From RGEC01 sp964626685 (GTDB lineage Bacteria; Bacteroidota; Bacteroidia; NS11-12g; UBA955), in NCBI GenBank assembly GCA_964626685.1, contig CAZVJY010000010.1, forward strand, positions 7,136-71,135: DNA of 64,000 nt. The letters are read 5' to 3'. Of the stretch, positions 1-9,466 are shown one piece after another (position 1 is the stretch's first letter; the number at the start of each line of letters is the position of its first letter). The position numbers and the translations under genes were made by a program. A model generated the notes under the pieces. The model was given only the letters and a program-made list of their open reading frames with translations, ran no database searches and was not told where the DNA came from.

Positions 1-351
1 ACCTATCACGACAGCTGTTATCTGGGCCGTGCCAACGGCGTGTATGAAGCACCCCGCATGGTGATTGAGCGCCTGGATGCGGATCTGGTAGAACTGAAAC
101 GCTGCCGTACCAACGGATTGTGCTGCGGTGCCGGAGGCGCGCAGATGTTTAAAGAAGCCGAAGCGGGCAAAAAAGAAGTGAATGTGGAACGTACGGAAGA
201 TGTGCTGGAGTCCGGTGCTTCGGTGCTGGCTGTGAACTGCCCCTTCTGCATGACCATGCTGCGCGACGGAACCAAGCACTTTGAAAAGGAAAATGAGATT
301 CAGGTACTGGATATTGCCGAACTGGTAGATCAAAGCACCGCCAATACATGA
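1..351 (+). CDS. (Fe-S)-binding protein with CCG domain, 3' part only
   Basis: The reading frame is open from base 1, so the gene begins upstream of the window; 116 residues are visible. They form the second half of a cysteine-rich CCG domain as in LutA, GlpC and HdrD: HDSCYLGR near the start, then LCCGAGGAQMF and NCPFCMTML. These cysteines bind an iron-sulfur cluster in electron-transfer subunits that work with FAD-linked oxidoreductases. In Bacteroidota a two-gene Fe-S oxidoreductase unit of this kind is common. The stop overlaps the next start (ATGA at 348-351), so the downstream protein is probably translated coupled to it. The substrate of the oxidoreductase cannot be told from this fragment. 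Confidence 0.88.
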   Translation, partial: TYHDSCYLGRANGVYEAPRMVIERLDADLVELKRCRTNGLCCGAGGAQMFKEAEAGKKEVNVERTEDVLESGASVLAVNCPFCMTMLRDGTKHFEKENEIQVLDIAELVDQSTANT

Positions 352-842
352 GTTTATCGCACTTGGCTCCCGGCTCACGCGTATGGTTTTTTATCGCCGA
401 CAAGTTCCTGACGGAAGCTGAGGCAACGCAGCTGAGCGAGGCCATAAGCGAATTTGTAAGTAGCTGGAAATCGCACGGAAGCGCACTTTCAGCGGGTTTT
501 GAAATCCATTGGAATGCCCTTCTGACCGTGGCGGTAGATGAAACCATAGAGGCGCCTTCAGGATGCAGTATAGACAAGATTTTTAGGCTGTTGAATGATT
601 TTTCGGCAGCAACCGGTATTGATTTCATGAATAGACTGCTTATGTTGGTTCCTCAGCCTGATGGGACAGCGCATATTTATAACCGAGAATCGGCCGCGCA
701 TGCCATCAATGGCGGTGAATTGCAGGAAAACACATCCGTTGTGAATGTGATGCATGCCCGGCTGAGGGATTTTACCGACAATCCGCTTCAGCCTTTCCGG
801 GATCACTGGATGGGCAAACAGCTTCTCAAACAAAACGCATGA
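348..842 (+). CDS. Conserved Bacteroidota protein (often mislabelled ABC transporter ATPase)
   Basis: A 164-residue soluble protein with no signal peptide or membrane segment. The pattern RVWFF near residue 11, FEIHWNALLTVAVDE near 51-65, the conserved SGCSID at about 71-76 and FNRL-like text (DFMNRL) after it match a small family that in Bacteroidota regularly follows the Fe-S-binding protein gene. Members are often named ABC transporter ATPase in databases, but no Walker A or B motif is present here, so that name is not supported. It overlaps both neighbours by 4 bp (ATGA at 348-351 and at 839-842), which puts it in one operon with the Fe-S protein and the MFS transporter. Function unknown. 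Confidence 0.85.
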   Translation: MSLSHLAPGSRVWFFIADKFLTEAEATQLSEAISEFVSSWKSHGSALSAGFEIHWNALLTVAVDETIEAPSGCSIDKIFRLLNDFSAATGIDFMNRLLMLVPQPDGTAHIYNRESAAHAINGGELQENTSVVNVMHARLRDFTDNPLQPFRDHWMGKQLLKQNA

Positions 843-2044
843 AAGATAAACGCATCCTAACCCTTTTCCTTACCATTTTCATAGACCTGCTGGGCTTTGG
901 GATCATCATTCCCATTCTGCCTGTGGTTGCCAAAAAAATGGCACTGCAATCTGGGTTGCATCTGAACGCAGATGTGGCGGTTGGCCTCACCATGGGCATA
1001 TTCTCACTCATGCAGTTTCTCTTTTCTCCCATATGGGGCTCGCTGAGCGATAAAATCGGGCGCAGGCCCATTATTCTGGGTAGTATCCTGGCAACAGCCG
1101 TCGGCTATATGATGTTGGGTGTCAGCAATACCTTTTTTATTCTGTTTCTCGCGCGGCTGGTGGCCGGAATCGGCAGCGCCAACATCAGTGCGGCCCAGGC
1201 CTATATTGCCGATATCACACCTCCGCAGGAAAGGGCGAAAAAGATGGGCCTGATTGGTGCGGCATTTGGCCTGGGATTCGTTTTTGGTCCGCCCATTGGT
1301 GGTGCTCTGTTTGCAGCCGGCGGACTGCAGTGGGTTGGTTTCGCCACTGCCGGTCTCTGTGTTTTTAACTTTGTCATGGCCTGGTTTACCCTGCCCGAAA
1401 GTTTAACCGAGAAAAATACGGAAAGGCGCTCTTTTATTTCCTCGTTTACCGGATTGAGGCATGTTTGGAAAGAGGAGGTTTTGGGTGAGCTTTTTATCAT
1501 CAACGTCATATACATCGCGGCCTTCAGCATGATGCAGGTAAACGCTTCCGTGCTTTGGAGCGAGCATTATCACCTCACAGAAAAGCAGGTGGGTTACATG
1601 TTTGGATTCATTGGTGTTTGCAGCGCTGTAGTGCAGGGTGGTCTGATAGGAACCATTCAAAAAGTGGTTGGGCTGCAGCGCATGCTGCTTTTTGGTTGTC
1701 CGATTGTAGCTGTGGGTTTGTCTGTGATTCCGTTGCCGTCTCAGGATTGGTTTGTTCCGGTGCAAATCTGTGCCGTAATCTGCTTGGCCATCGGCAATGG
1801 TATGCTCATGCCTGCCATTAATTCGCTGGTTTCAGCCAATACACCTGCACACGATCAGGGCAAAACGCTGGGATTGCTGCAAAGTACAGGCTCCCTGGCG
1901 CGTTCCGTAGGTCCTGTGGTTAGCGGTTTTTTTTACAGTATGTGGTTTGTTCTGCCTTACCTGAGCGCCGGTTGTCTGATGCTTCTGGCTTTGTTGCTGG
2001 CCCTGAAATTAACCCGTAAGCTATCCCTGAATGCCCGGCTGTAG
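839..2044 (+). CDS. MFS transporter, TetA-like drug:proton antiporter family
   Basis: A 401-residue, very hydrophobic protein with about 12 predicted membrane helices. The first helix carries DLLGFGIIIPILP, the hallmark of the TetA/multidrug branch of the major facilitator superfamily, and the loop between helices 2 and 3 has motif A as WGSLSDKIGRRPIIL. These proteins export small amphipathic compounds in exchange for protons across the inner membrane. The start overlaps the upstream stop by 4 bp, so it is the last gene of the operon that begins before the window. The substrate is not predictable, and tetracycline resistance should not be assumed from the family name. Confidence 0.88.
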   Translation: MKDKRILTLFLTIFIDLLGFGIIIPILPVVAKKMALQSGLHLNADVAVGLTMGIFSLMQFLFSPIWGSLSDKIGRRPIILGSILATAVGYMMLGVSNTFFILFLARLVAGIGSANISAAQAYIADITPPQERAKKMGLIGAAFGLGFVFGPPIGGALFAAGGLQWVGFATAGLCVFNFVMAWFTLPESLTEKNTERRSFISSFTGLRHVWKEEVLGELFIINVIYIAAFSMMQVNASVLWSEHYHLTEKQVGYMFGFIGVCSAVVQGGLIGTIQKVVGLQRMLLFGCPIVAVGLSVIPLPSQDWFVPVQICAVICLAIGNGMLMPAINSLVSANTPAHDQGKTLGLLQSTGSLARSVGPVVSGFFYSMWFVLPYLSAGCLMLLALLLALKLTRKLSLNARL

Positions 2045-2079
2045 ATTTGTAACAATTCACTTAAAAGCGTAATTTAGCT

Positions 2080-3333
2080 ATGAAAGTTCTGCACCTGAAT
2101 GCCAATAGCGCCGGTGGCGCGTTCACTGCGGCCAACAGGCTTTCTGCATCCCTGACAGATTTGGGAATACGGAGTAAACACTTGGTGTATTCAGGAATAC
2201 CGGGGGATGGTTATGATCTGTGGGCAGACACACCTCTCCGAAAAGTGCGGGCATTCTTTAGCCATGCGGCAGAGAAACTGGATTTTCTGCGTTATGAGAA
2301 GGATGCTTCCATAAGATTTGCTTTTTCCCATGGCCTTACAGGGATTGATTTAACCAAGGAGGCTGCCTTTTGCGAAGCGGATATTATTCACCTTCACTGG
2401 ATCAATAAAGGATTTGTCAACTTGACCGGATTGCAGAAAATAATCAGCAGCGGAAAGCCGGTGGTATGGACCTGCCATGATATGTGGCCTTTTACCGGTG
2501 GCTGTTATCACAACCGCGGTTGCGATCACTTTAAAACCGGTTGTGGCAATTGTAAGTATTTAAAAAAGCCTTCAGATAATGATTTGTCCGCTCTTATGTT
2601 TCGTAGAAAACAGCAGGTGTTTGCACCGGAGAATTTACGGTTTGTAACGCCCAGTGCATGGCTTGCGGAGCAGGCATCATCTTCGCCTATTGCTGTTGGC
2701 AAGCAGGTTGAAGTTATACCCAATGGTATTGATACAGCGCTTTTCAGGCCGGGGAATACTGTTGACGCAAGAAAAAGACTGGGGATACCGCCCCATTCCC
2801 ATGTTATTGCCTTTGCTGCAGCCAGTTTGGCCAATCCTAAAAAAGGATTTTCAGAGTTCAAGGCATTGATACATTCACTTAACAAGGCCGGGGTAGAAGG
2901 ATTGCATGTGTTGCTGATTGGCGAAAACAAACACAACATCCCCCTTGATTTTCCTGTTCCACACACATTTACAGGATACCTGACAAGAGAAGCTGATATG
3001 GTGGATTGCTATCAGGCGGCTTCGGTATATGTTACAACATCGCACGAAGAGAATCTGCCCACTACCATCATGGAAAGTATGGCTTGTGGAACGCCGGCAG
3101 CCGCTTTTTCGGTTGGTGGTATTTCTGAGATGATTGATGACGGCAAAAATGGTTGGCTGGCCGGTTTGTTTGATATTGATTTGTTGTCAGAAAAACTGAC
3201 AGGATACTTAAAAAGCGATGAATCGGAGCGGATTATGTTATGTAAAAATGCAAGAATCTGTGCTACTGAAAAATATGCTCAGTCTGTTGTGGCAGCGCAA
3301 TACAAACGAATATACGAAAATCTACTTAAATAA
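2080..3333 (+). CDS. Glycosyltransferase family 4 protein
   Basis: A 417-residue GT-B-fold transferase that probably adds a sugar to a surface polysaccharide or glycolipid. The N-terminal acceptor domain begins MKVLHLNANSAGGAF and contains HLHWINKGF and the cysteine-rich stretch DMWPFTGGCYHNRGC with two further cysteines at GCGNC, a pattern frequent in Bacteroidota GT4 enzymes. The C-terminal donor domain has IPNGID at about 210 and the E-x7-E motif region HEENLPTTIMESMACGTP at about 325-342. It stands 35 bp after the MFS gene and may be read through from it. A strong hairpin follows at 3335-3359. No other polysaccharide genes lie next to it, so its glycan is unknown. Confidence 0.9.
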   Translation: MKVLHLNANSAGGAFTAANRLSASLTDLGIRSKHLVYSGIPGDGYDLWADTPLRKVRAFFSHAAEKLDFLRYEKDASIRFAFSHGLTGIDLTKEAAFCEADIIHLHWINKGFVNLTGLQKIISSGKPVVWTCHDMWPFTGGCYHNRGCDHFKTGCGNCKYLKKPSDNDLSALMFRRKQQVFAPENLRFVTPSAWLAEQASSSPIAVGKQVEVIPNGIDTALFRPGNTVDARKRLGIPPHSHVIAFAAASLANPKKGFSEFKALIHSLNKAGVEGLHVLLIGENKHNIPLDFPVPHTFTGYLTREADMVDCYQAASVYVTTSHEENLPTTIMESMACGTPAAAFSVGGISEMIDDGKNGWLAGLFDIDLLSEKLTGYLKSDESERIMLCKNARICATEKYAQSVVAAQYKRIYENLLK

Positions 3334-3334
3334 A

Positions 3335-3359
3335 CAAGGCAGCCACGGGGGCTGCCTTG
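3335..3359. terminator. Terminator between converging glycosyltransferase and ftsZ genes
   Basis: A perfect 10 bp stem CAAGGCAGCC / GGCTGCCTTG with a 5 base loop ACGGG. On the minus strand the stem is followed by TTTATTT, so it fits best as the end of the ftsZ operon. On the plus strand the T tract is weak, but the hairpin starts just after the glycosyltransferase stop. Confidence 0.75.
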
Positions 3360-3387
3360 CTTACAAACTCAAAAGTATGGCAGGTAA

Positions 3388-4728
3388 TTAATCTACATTG
3401 TCATGCAGATGTCTGTTCGGTTTTACGATGTGGTCCACTTCGTCATTTTGTTCTGAAATGGTGATTCTAGAAATTTGGTTGTTGTCGCTGGCCGGTGCCT
3501 GAAACAAAACCTTTTCTCTTCTCAGGTAAGCGGGTGTTTCGAGCGATTCAAGCACATTTTCACGGGTAAGACGTGAAGGTTCCAGGTTGCGGAAATGATC
3601 ATGCTCTTCGATTGAATTTTGCTGGGCCTGGGGGATTTCAGGCACGGTGTCATCAAAAGATATCGGCTGTGGAATCTTGCCAAAACCATCCTCGCTCTGA
3701 ACCTCCGTATTTACAAATACTTCGGGTGCCGAAACCACGCGCTGAGGGATTACTGAAACAGGTACTTCAAAGCCTGTGGCAATAACCGTAATGGATATTT
3801 CTTCATCGAGCCTTTCATCGTGGGTAATACCCATTTTTAGATGGGCTGTGTTCCCGGCTTCCTGCTGCAGGTATTTTTTAACCCTTGCAGTTTCACCCAT
3901 CGTCGGTTCCTTGGATCCGTAGGTAATGTTTACGAGCAGGTGTTTGGCTTTATTGATGCGGGTGTCATCCAGCAAGGGGCTGTCGAGCGCCAGTTTTGCA
4001 GCTTCCTCTGCTCTGTCCGGACCTGCAGCTACACCGGTGCCCATGATGGCCCTTCCGCTGCCGGTCATGGCAGTTTGTACGTCTTTAAAGTCTACGTTGA
4101 TGATACCAGCTTTAGTGATGATTTCAGCAATGCCTTTGGCAGCGGTGCAAAGAATATCATCGGCTTTGGAAAACGCAAGGCGCACAGGAAGGTCGCCGTA
4201 CATCTCAACGATACGGTCATTGCTGATGGTTAGCAGCGCATCTACATGCGGCTTGAGGTTTTCAATCCCCTGCATGGCCTGCCCGATTCTGTCGGGTCCT
4301 TCGTCATCGAAAGGAATGGTAACAATGCCTACAGTGAGTATCCCCAGCTCTTTGCTCACTTGGGCAATAACGGGAGCCGCACCGGTTCCGGTTCCGCCGC
4401 CCATTCCTGCTGTAATGAATACCATTTTGGTATTGTTGCTGAGCAGGTCTTGAATCTGCTGCTGGCTTTCCAGGGCAGCCATGCGTCCCATTTCCGGTTC
4501 AGATCCGGCGCCCAGTCCTTCGGTCAGTTGCAATCCCAGCTGTATTCTGTTCGGTACCGGGCTGTCAAGCAATGCCTGCGCATCGGTGTTGCATACGTAA
4601 AATTCAACTCCCTCTATTCCCTGTCGGAACATATGGTTTACGGCATTGCTTCCGCCTCCGCCCACGCCAATTACCTTGATAATGGCTCCTGTCATGCGGA
4701 TTACATCCGGTTCAAAATGTGATGGCAT
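3388..4728 (-). CDS. ftsZ: Cell division protein FtsZ
   Basis: A 446-residue tubulin-like GTPase that polymerises into the Z ring at midcell. The nucleotide-binding loop GGGTGTGAAP lies at about 110-119 and the T7 catalytic loop NVDFKDV at about 211-217. The globular domain ends near 320 and is followed by a linker of about 115 residues and a C-terminal peptide RHLHDNVD, the Bacteroidota version of the tail that binds FtsA. It is the last gene of the dcw operon, 18 bp after ftsA, and is followed by the hairpin at 3335-3359. The segment between helices, IPFDDEGPDRIGQA, differs from the proteobacterial FEGKKR sequence but is at the expected place. Confidence 0.98.
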   Translation of the reverse strand: MPSHFEPDVIRMTGAIIKVIGVGGGGSNAVNHMFRQGIEGVEFYVCNTDAQALLDSPVPNRIQLGLQLTEGLGAGSEPEMGRMAALESQQQIQDLLSNNTKMVFITAGMGGGTGTGAAPVIAQVSKELGILTVGIVTIPFDDEGPDRIGQAMQGIENLKPHVDALLTISNDRIVEMYGDLPVRLAFSKADDILCTAAKGIAEIITKAGIINVDFKDVQTAMTGSGRAIMGTGVAAGPDRAEEAAKLALDSPLLDDTRINKAKHLLVNITYGSKEPTMGETARVKKYLQQEAGNTAHLKMGITHDERLDEEISITVIATGFEVPVSVIPQRVVSAPEVFVNTEVQSEDGFGKIPQPISFDDTVPEIPQAQQNSIEEHDHFRNLEPSRLTRENVLESLETPAYLRREKVLFQAPASDNNQISRITISEQNDEVDHIVKPNRHLHDNVD

Positions 4729-4746
4729 ATCTTTATTCTTTCTTTT

Positions 4747-6132
4747 TTATGATTCGTTGGTAAAATCTTCTCCGTCCTTCATCCAGGTTTTAATGTCATT
4801 CATGAATTTGCTGTTTCCCCAGTTTCCACCCCAGTTTCCCCCAAATAGTCCTGGTTTTTTTGTTGTTTTTACTTCTTCTTTGGGTATTTCTTCAACAATT
4901 TCTTCTGCTGCGGGTGCCGTGCTTTTTATCGTTTCACGGAGTAGGGGTGTATTTTCGGGCACATCAAACCTTGCTGAGCTTTCAAAGCCACGAAGAACAA
5001 GTCCGATACCGGTGGCAAACATGGGGTTTCTTACCTCGTCGACCATACCTTTGCCCAGTCGCTGTCCGGGTGTGCCAATGTGAACTTCCATACCTGTGTG
5101 GTAGGAAACGAGCTGGGTGATATTCGCCATGGATGATCCACCGCCGGTAAGGACAATACCACCTGCCAGTCGGTTTTTCATGGTAGAAACTTCAATTTCA
5201 AAGTTGATGCGTTCAATGATGTCTTCCATGCGTGCCTGAATAACCTGTGCAATGGCAAAGCGGCTGATTTCCTTTGATTTGCGGCCGGGCAGGCCGGGTA
5301 CCACCACAACCTCATTTTTCATGCTTTCGGTAGGGTAGCAGCTGCCATAGTTTACCTTCACGATTTCAGCCTGCTCGGGTAAAATTCCGAAAGCTTCCTT
5401 CAGGTCTTTGGTAATACGATCGCCGCCGATGGAGATGATGGCGGTGTGGCGAATGGATCCATCCTCAAATACGCAGATGTCTGTAGTTCCGCCACCAATA
5501 TCGATAAGTGCCACACCCGCATCCATTTCGGCCTGTGAGAGCACTGCAGAAGCAGAAGCATATGGTTCCACAATTAGGTCTGCCACTTCCAGTCCGGCGC
5601 GTTTTACGGCTTCAAAAATATGGCGGGCAGCTGCGGTTTGTCCGGTAATGATATGGTAGTTGCACTCTACGCGTACACCCATTCGTCCTACAGGATCTTT
5701 TACCCCATCTTCATCATCGATGCGATAGTCTTGTGGCAGCACGTGCAGTATTTCTACGCCGGGTTCCAGCGCCAGATATTGCATTTCCTGCTCCAGTTTA
5801 TCCAGTTCTTCCTGTTTGATTTCTTCGAAGGAATTGCGCCTAGACAAAGTGCCGCGGTGTTGCATGCTGCGGATATGGTGCCCCGCAATGCCTACAAAAA
5901 CATTTTTAATGGCTACCTGGCTTTGACGCTGGGCCTCCTCTACAGCCTCCCGTATGGCAATCTCCGCTTTGCGGATATTTGCCACCATTCCTCTTGAAAC
6001 GCCACCGGCACTGGCTGCTTTGCCCATGCCCAGTACGTTAATTTTGCCGTTCTCGGCCAGTTGCCCCACAATGGCGCAAATCTTGGTTGTTCCAATGTCG
6101 AGGCCTACGATGATATCATTCTTTGTAGCCAT
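4747..6132 (-). CDS. ftsA: Cell division protein FtsA
   Basis: An actin-like ATPase that tethers FtsZ filaments to the inner membrane. GLDIGTTKICAIVG at the N-terminus is the phosphate-1 motif; IDIGGGTTDICVF is phosphate-2; LTGGGSSM is the adenosine motif. A C-terminal extension of about 80 residues ends in a short amphipathic stretch (FMNDIKTWMKDGEDF) expected to sit on the membrane, and it contains a small GGNWGGNWGN repeat. I chose the ATG at 6132 (MATKND, 461 aa) because it puts the conserved core close to the N-terminus and is preceded by an A-rich leader; the in-frame ATG at 6162 would give 471 aa and a 14 bp overlap with ftsQ. Lies between ftsQ and ftsZ in the dcw operon. Confidence 0.96.
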   Translation of the reverse strand: MATKNDIIVGLDIGTTKICAIVGQLAENGKINVLGMGKAASAGGVSRGMVANIRKAEIAIREAVEEAQRQSQVAIKNVFVGIAGHHIRSMQHRGTLSRRNSFEEIKQEELDKLEQEMQYLALEPGVEILHVLPQDYRIDDEDGVKDPVGRMGVRVECNYHIITGQTAAARHIFEAVKRAGLEVADLIVEPYASASAVLSQAEMDAGVALIDIGGGTTDICVFEDGSIRHTAIISIGGDRITKDLKEAFGILPEQAEIVKVNYGSCYPTESMKNEVVVVPGLPGRKSKEISRFAIAQVIQARMEDIIERINFEIEVSTMKNRLAGGIVLTGGGSSMANITQLVSYHTGMEVHIGTPGQRLGKGMVDEVRNPMFATGIGLVLRGFESSARFDVPENTPLLRETIKSTAPAAEEIVEEIPKEEVKTTKKPGLFGGNWGGNWGNSKFMNDIKTWMKDGEDFTNES

Positions 6133-6148
6133 ATTTGTTTGATGGGAA

Positions 6149-6985
6149 TTATTGTTTAGCATTTTGGACGGTTTTATCTTTCTTCTGTTCAGTTATATTG
6201 ACACTCTTGACGCCTACTATCTGACCACGGTATTTCAGGCTGATGGTATGGTATTTATCCCAGCCTGTGTTGCGCAAGCCTTTCTCGTAGAACTGGCGTA
6301 GGTTTGCGAACTTTTCGGGTAGATTTTCGGCGTCGCCTGTTACAATGCTATGCCTTCCTACTCGGGGAACCAAGATTAGGTCGCCTGAGTTATCTACATG
6401 GCATTGTTCAAATTGTGCGTTCCACAGTGGATTTGCATCAATATAGGCGGCCAGTTTTAGCAATTGTCTGAGGGTTGCAGATTTCGCCTTCACGGATTCT
6501 GCCAGTTTTTCGGTAATGTTCCCGGTGGCCGGCAGCACATCTGGCGCGTGGATACCACGATATGGTATTTTGTGGCCTGACGTGTCAAGGTAATACGTTT
6601 CTCCTGCAAGGTTGGTAATCCGTACAATGGGTTTGCGCTGCACAATTTGAATCTTCATGATTCCGTCCAGACTGATATATACCTGTGATGCCTGCACATA
6701 GGGCATGGATTTTAGCGTCGTCTCCAGGCGTGTCAGCGATACCTGCGAAGCCGCTTTGCCCTGAGGATTTCCGCAGGTTTTGTTTACCAGGTTGAAAACA
6801 TCCTGATCATTCAGAAAATACACACCGCTGTCAGGCAAAATGGCAATTTCTATTTTCTCTATGTTTCTGTTTTTGCCGGAATACTTCAGCGCACCCCATA
6901 CGGCCATCAGTATGACCAACAGGCCAATCAGTATGCTGAAAAGCCAAACCTTGGATTTGCTGATGTGATTAAATTTAATTCCCAT
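6149..6985 (-). CDS. ftsQ: Cell division protein FtsQ/DivIB
   Basis: A 278-residue bitopic membrane protein of the divisome. A short cytoplasmic N-terminus is followed by one transmembrane helix at about 13-34 (VWLFSILIGLLVILMAVWGA). The periplasmic part contains a divergent POTRA-like segment (FLNDQDVFNLV, then VQASQVYISLDGIMKIQIVQRKP) and the typical YYLDTSGHKIPY before the beta domain. FtsQ links early divisome proteins to the FtsW-FtsI synthase. It overlaps murC by 11 bp and lies directly upstream of ftsA, the conserved order of this cluster. The sequence is weakly conserved as a family, so the context adds much to the call. Confidence 0.93.
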   Translation of the reverse strand: MGIKFNHISKSKVWLFSILIGLLVILMAVWGALKYSGKNRNIEKIEIAILPDSGVYFLNDQDVFNLVNKTCGNPQGKAASQVSLTRLETTLKSMPYVQASQVYISLDGIMKIQIVQRKPIVRITNLAGETYYLDTSGHKIPYRGIHAPDVLPATGNITEKLAESVKAKSATLRQLLKLAAYIDANPLWNAQFEQCHVDNSGDLILVPRVGRHSIVTGDAENLPEKFANLRQFYEKGLRNTGWDKYHTISLKYRGQIVGVKSVNITEQKKDKTVQNAKQ

Positions 6986-8390
6986 GGTATATTTCTTTTA
7001 TTACAGGAACCAGTCTGTCAATATCACCTGCCCCGAGTATCAGCAGCAGTGATGGTTTGCTGTTTCTTACGAAATCGATAACTTCCTCTGTTGCCATACG
7101 TTTTCCTGCCTGATTGCTCATTTTTGACAGCAGCCATTCTGAAGAGATACCGGGTATTGGCAGTTCTCTGGCAGGATAGATGTCCAGCAAAATGGGAACA
7201 TCCAGTTTATCCAGGCTTTCGGCGAAGCCTTCAGCAAAATCCCTTGTGCGTGTGAACAGATGTGGCTGGAATATTCCTGTAATGGCCCTGTTTGGATAAA
7301 GTGCTTTTACCGAACCAATAATGGCATTCAGTTCCTGCGGGTGGTGAGCATAATCATCAATGACAATATGCTCAGTTGTTTTAACAACATATTCAAAGCG
7401 ACGTTTGGCACCGCGGTAGCTTTGTACACCTCTGCGCAAATCTTCCTCCGAAAGACCGGGAAGGGCGAGGCACGCGGCCAGGGCAGCGGTGGCATTTTCT
7501 ACGTTGTGAAAACCAGGGAGTCCTGACTGCCAGCCGGAAAGGGTTTTCTGGATATGTTCGTTTGAAACGACGATGTCAAAATGAAATGCATCGCCGGAAG
7601 TGATGATGTTTTCGCATGCCACCGACGGAATGCCGGTTGCATGGGTTCCGTATGCCATGCCATGAATATGCTCAGGCCAGGTTTCCTGCAGTGAACAATG
7701 GTAAATGAGTTGCCCGTCTGGTTTGATTTTTCCGGCAAAAATCCGGAATGCCTCTCGGAAGGCTTCCTCATTTTCATAAATATCCAGGTGGTCGGGGTCG
7801 ATGGCAGTGATGATGGCTGTATCAGGGTTCAGGCGATGAAAGCTGCGGTCAAATTCATCGGCTTCCAGCACAACCACAGGTTTGTTTTCGAAGATATTTC
7901 TGCCCGTTGTATGGTTTATGTAGTTGGTGCCGTAATTGGCTGAAATTCCGCCTAAAAATGCGGTGAAGTTGACATTGCATTCGTGTAGCAGGTGCGCTAT
8001 GAGCGTGGATGTGGTGGTTTTGCCATGGGTTCCGGCCACTGCAATGCAATACGCGTCTTTGCTGATGATACCCAGAACTTCACTGCGTTTGTGTAGTTTG
8101 TGTCCACTGTTGCGCAGGTAATTCAGCTGAATGTGGTCCGCAGGAATGGCAGGTGTGTAAATCAGCAGCACCGATTCCGCCTCGGCTGTTATGCAGGTTG
8201 GCAGTGTAGATGTACTGTCTTCAAAAGTGATGTCAATACCTTCCTTTTGCAGCGCGTCTGTTAGGTCTGACGGGGTTTTGTCATAACCCGAAACGGCGAT
8301 GCCGCGCGATTTTAGGTATCGTGCAATGGCGCTCATGCCAATGCCTCCGATGCCTAAAAAGTATGCGTATTTAATCTCGCTCAGGTTCAT
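6975..8390 (-). CDS. murC: UDP-N-acetylmuramate--L-alanine ligase MurC
   Basis: A 471-residue cytoplasmic Mur ligase that adds L-alanine to UDP-MurNAc using ATP, the first amino acid step of the peptidoglycan stem peptide. The N-terminal Rossmann-like domain has FLGIGGIGMS at about 11-20; the ATP loop AGTHGKTTT lies at about 119-127; DPDHLDIY and the C-terminal DDYAHHP follow as expected. The length is usual for MurC. It overlaps murG by 4 bp and ftsQ by 11 bp, consistent with translational coupling across the dcw operon. Confidence 0.98.
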   Translation of the reverse strand: MNLSEIKYAYFLGIGGIGMSAIARYLKSRGIAVSGYDKTPSDLTDALQKEGIDITFEDSTSTLPTCITAEAESVLLIYTPAIPADHIQLNYLRNSGHKLHKRSEVLGIISKDAYCIAVAGTHGKTTTSTLIAHLLHECNVNFTAFLGGISANYGTNYINHTTGRNIFENKPVVVLEADEFDRSFHRLNPDTAIITAIDPDHLDIYENEEAFREAFRIFAGKIKPDGQLIYHCSLQETWPEHIHGMAYGTHATGIPSVACENIITSGDAFHFDIVVSNEHIQKTLSGWQSGLPGFHNVENATAALAACLALPGLSEEDLRRGVQSYRGAKRRFEYVVKTTEHIVIDDYAHHPQELNAIIGSVKALYPNRAITGIFQPHLFTRTRDFAEGFAESLDKLDVPILLDIYPARELPIPGISSEWLLSKMSNQAGKRMATEEVIDFVRNSKPSLLLILGAGDIDRLVPVIKEIYHGN

Positions 8391-9466
8391 GATTCAATGA
8401 GTTTTTTAATTTCTGAAACAATGGCTGCAGTGGCATGGGGTTTGGCAACCTGCATGAGGGATTTCTGCATGCCGGTTATCAGGGTTTTATTGCCCAGGGT
8501 ATCAATGGCTGTTTTAACCAGAGAAAGCATGGTGTCGGCATCTTTTACAATTATGGCAGCGCCCAGTTTACTGAACTGCAAAGCATTTTGGGTTTGATGG
8601 TCGTCGGTAACGTTGGGTGAAGGAACCAGCACAGAAGGTTTGCCGCAAACGGCGATTTCAGCCATGCTCAGGGCTCCGGCCCGGGAAACAACCAGATCAG
8701 CAGCGCCGTAACCAAACTCCATTTCCCTCAGAAATGTCATGGCTTTAATTCCTTTTCTATCTTCTGTTGTTGCCGTAAAGTTCTTTCCGGTTTGCCATAT
8801 CACCTGAATGCCGGCATCTTCCAGCTTGTTTAAGCCTTGCTGAATGGCCAGGTTAATGCTTTTTGCACCCAGGCTCCCCCCGGTAATAAAAAGTACGGGC
8901 TTGTCAGGGTTCAGTCCAAAAAAAATGCAGGATTCTGATTTGTTTCGAATAATGGATACGTTTTCCCGAATCGGATTGCCGGTAAAACGTACTTTTTCTT
9001 TTGGGAAGACCTTTCCCATATCAGGGAATCCCGTGCAAATGATACTGACACGTTTGGCCAGTAGTTTATTGGTCAGTCCGGCATAGCCATTTCCTTCCCA
9101 AATCACGGTCTTTTTGCCCATGCCAGAGGCCGCGTATAAAACAGCCAGGCTGGCGTATCCGCCTGTGCCAATCACGCAGTCGGGGTTAAATTCTTTTACA
9201 ATCATTTTAGACTTGAAATAAGCCTTAATGAATTTCCACAGTACCAACAGATTCATGGGGCTGATAGCTCTTTTCAGTCCCATCACATCCAGTCCTATAA
9301 TTTTGTAGCCTTCCTGCGGAACTTTTTCCATTTCCATTCGGTTGCTGGCTCCCACAAAAAGAATTTCACAGCCGGGATATTCCTTCTCGAGTAGTTGTGC
9401 AACTGCCACCGCCGGAAAAATATGTCCGCCTGTGCCACCGCCCGATATGAGAAATTTACGCTGCAT
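8387..9466 (-). CDS. murG: UDP-N-acetylglucosamine transferase MurG
   Basis: A 359-residue GT28 enzyme that transfers GlcNAc from UDP-GlcNAc to lipid I to form lipid II on the inner face of the membrane. The glycine-rich loop GGGTGGHIFPA is at about 9-19, a second G-loop TGGSLGA near 195, and the donor-binding region SRAGALSMAEI near 262. It overlaps ftsW by 11 bp and murC by 4 bp. The length and order are standard for the Bacteroidota dcw cluster. Confidence 0.98.
   Translation of the reverse strand: MQRKFLISGGGTGGHIFPAVAVAQLLEKEYPGCEILFVGASNRMEMEKVPQEGYKIIGLDVMGLKRAISPMNLLVLWKFIKAYFKSKMIVKEFNPDCVIGTGGYASLAVLYAASGMGKKTVIWEGNGYAGLTNKLLAKRVSIICTGFPDMGKVFPKEKVRFTGNPIRENVSIIRNKSESCIFFGLNPDKPVLFITGGSLGAKSINLAIQQGLNKLEDAGIQVIWQTGKNFTATTEDRKGIKAMTFLREMEFGYGAADLVVSRAGALSMAEIAVCGKPSVLVPSPNVTDDHQTQNALQFSKLGAAIIVKDADTMLSLVKTAIDTLGNKTLITGMQKSLMQVAKPHATAAIVSEIKKLIES

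Noticed and set aside
839..2044. Tetracycline resistance gene
   Set aside because: It has the MFS TetA-branch signature, but so do many unrelated exporters; no regulator of tetR type is adjacent.
2046..2077. TTTG-N20-TAATTTAG resembling a promoter for the glycosyltransferase
   Set aside because: The -7 box has a mismatch and ends 2 bases before the ATG, so transcription would start inside the gene. Read-through from the MFS gene is simpler.
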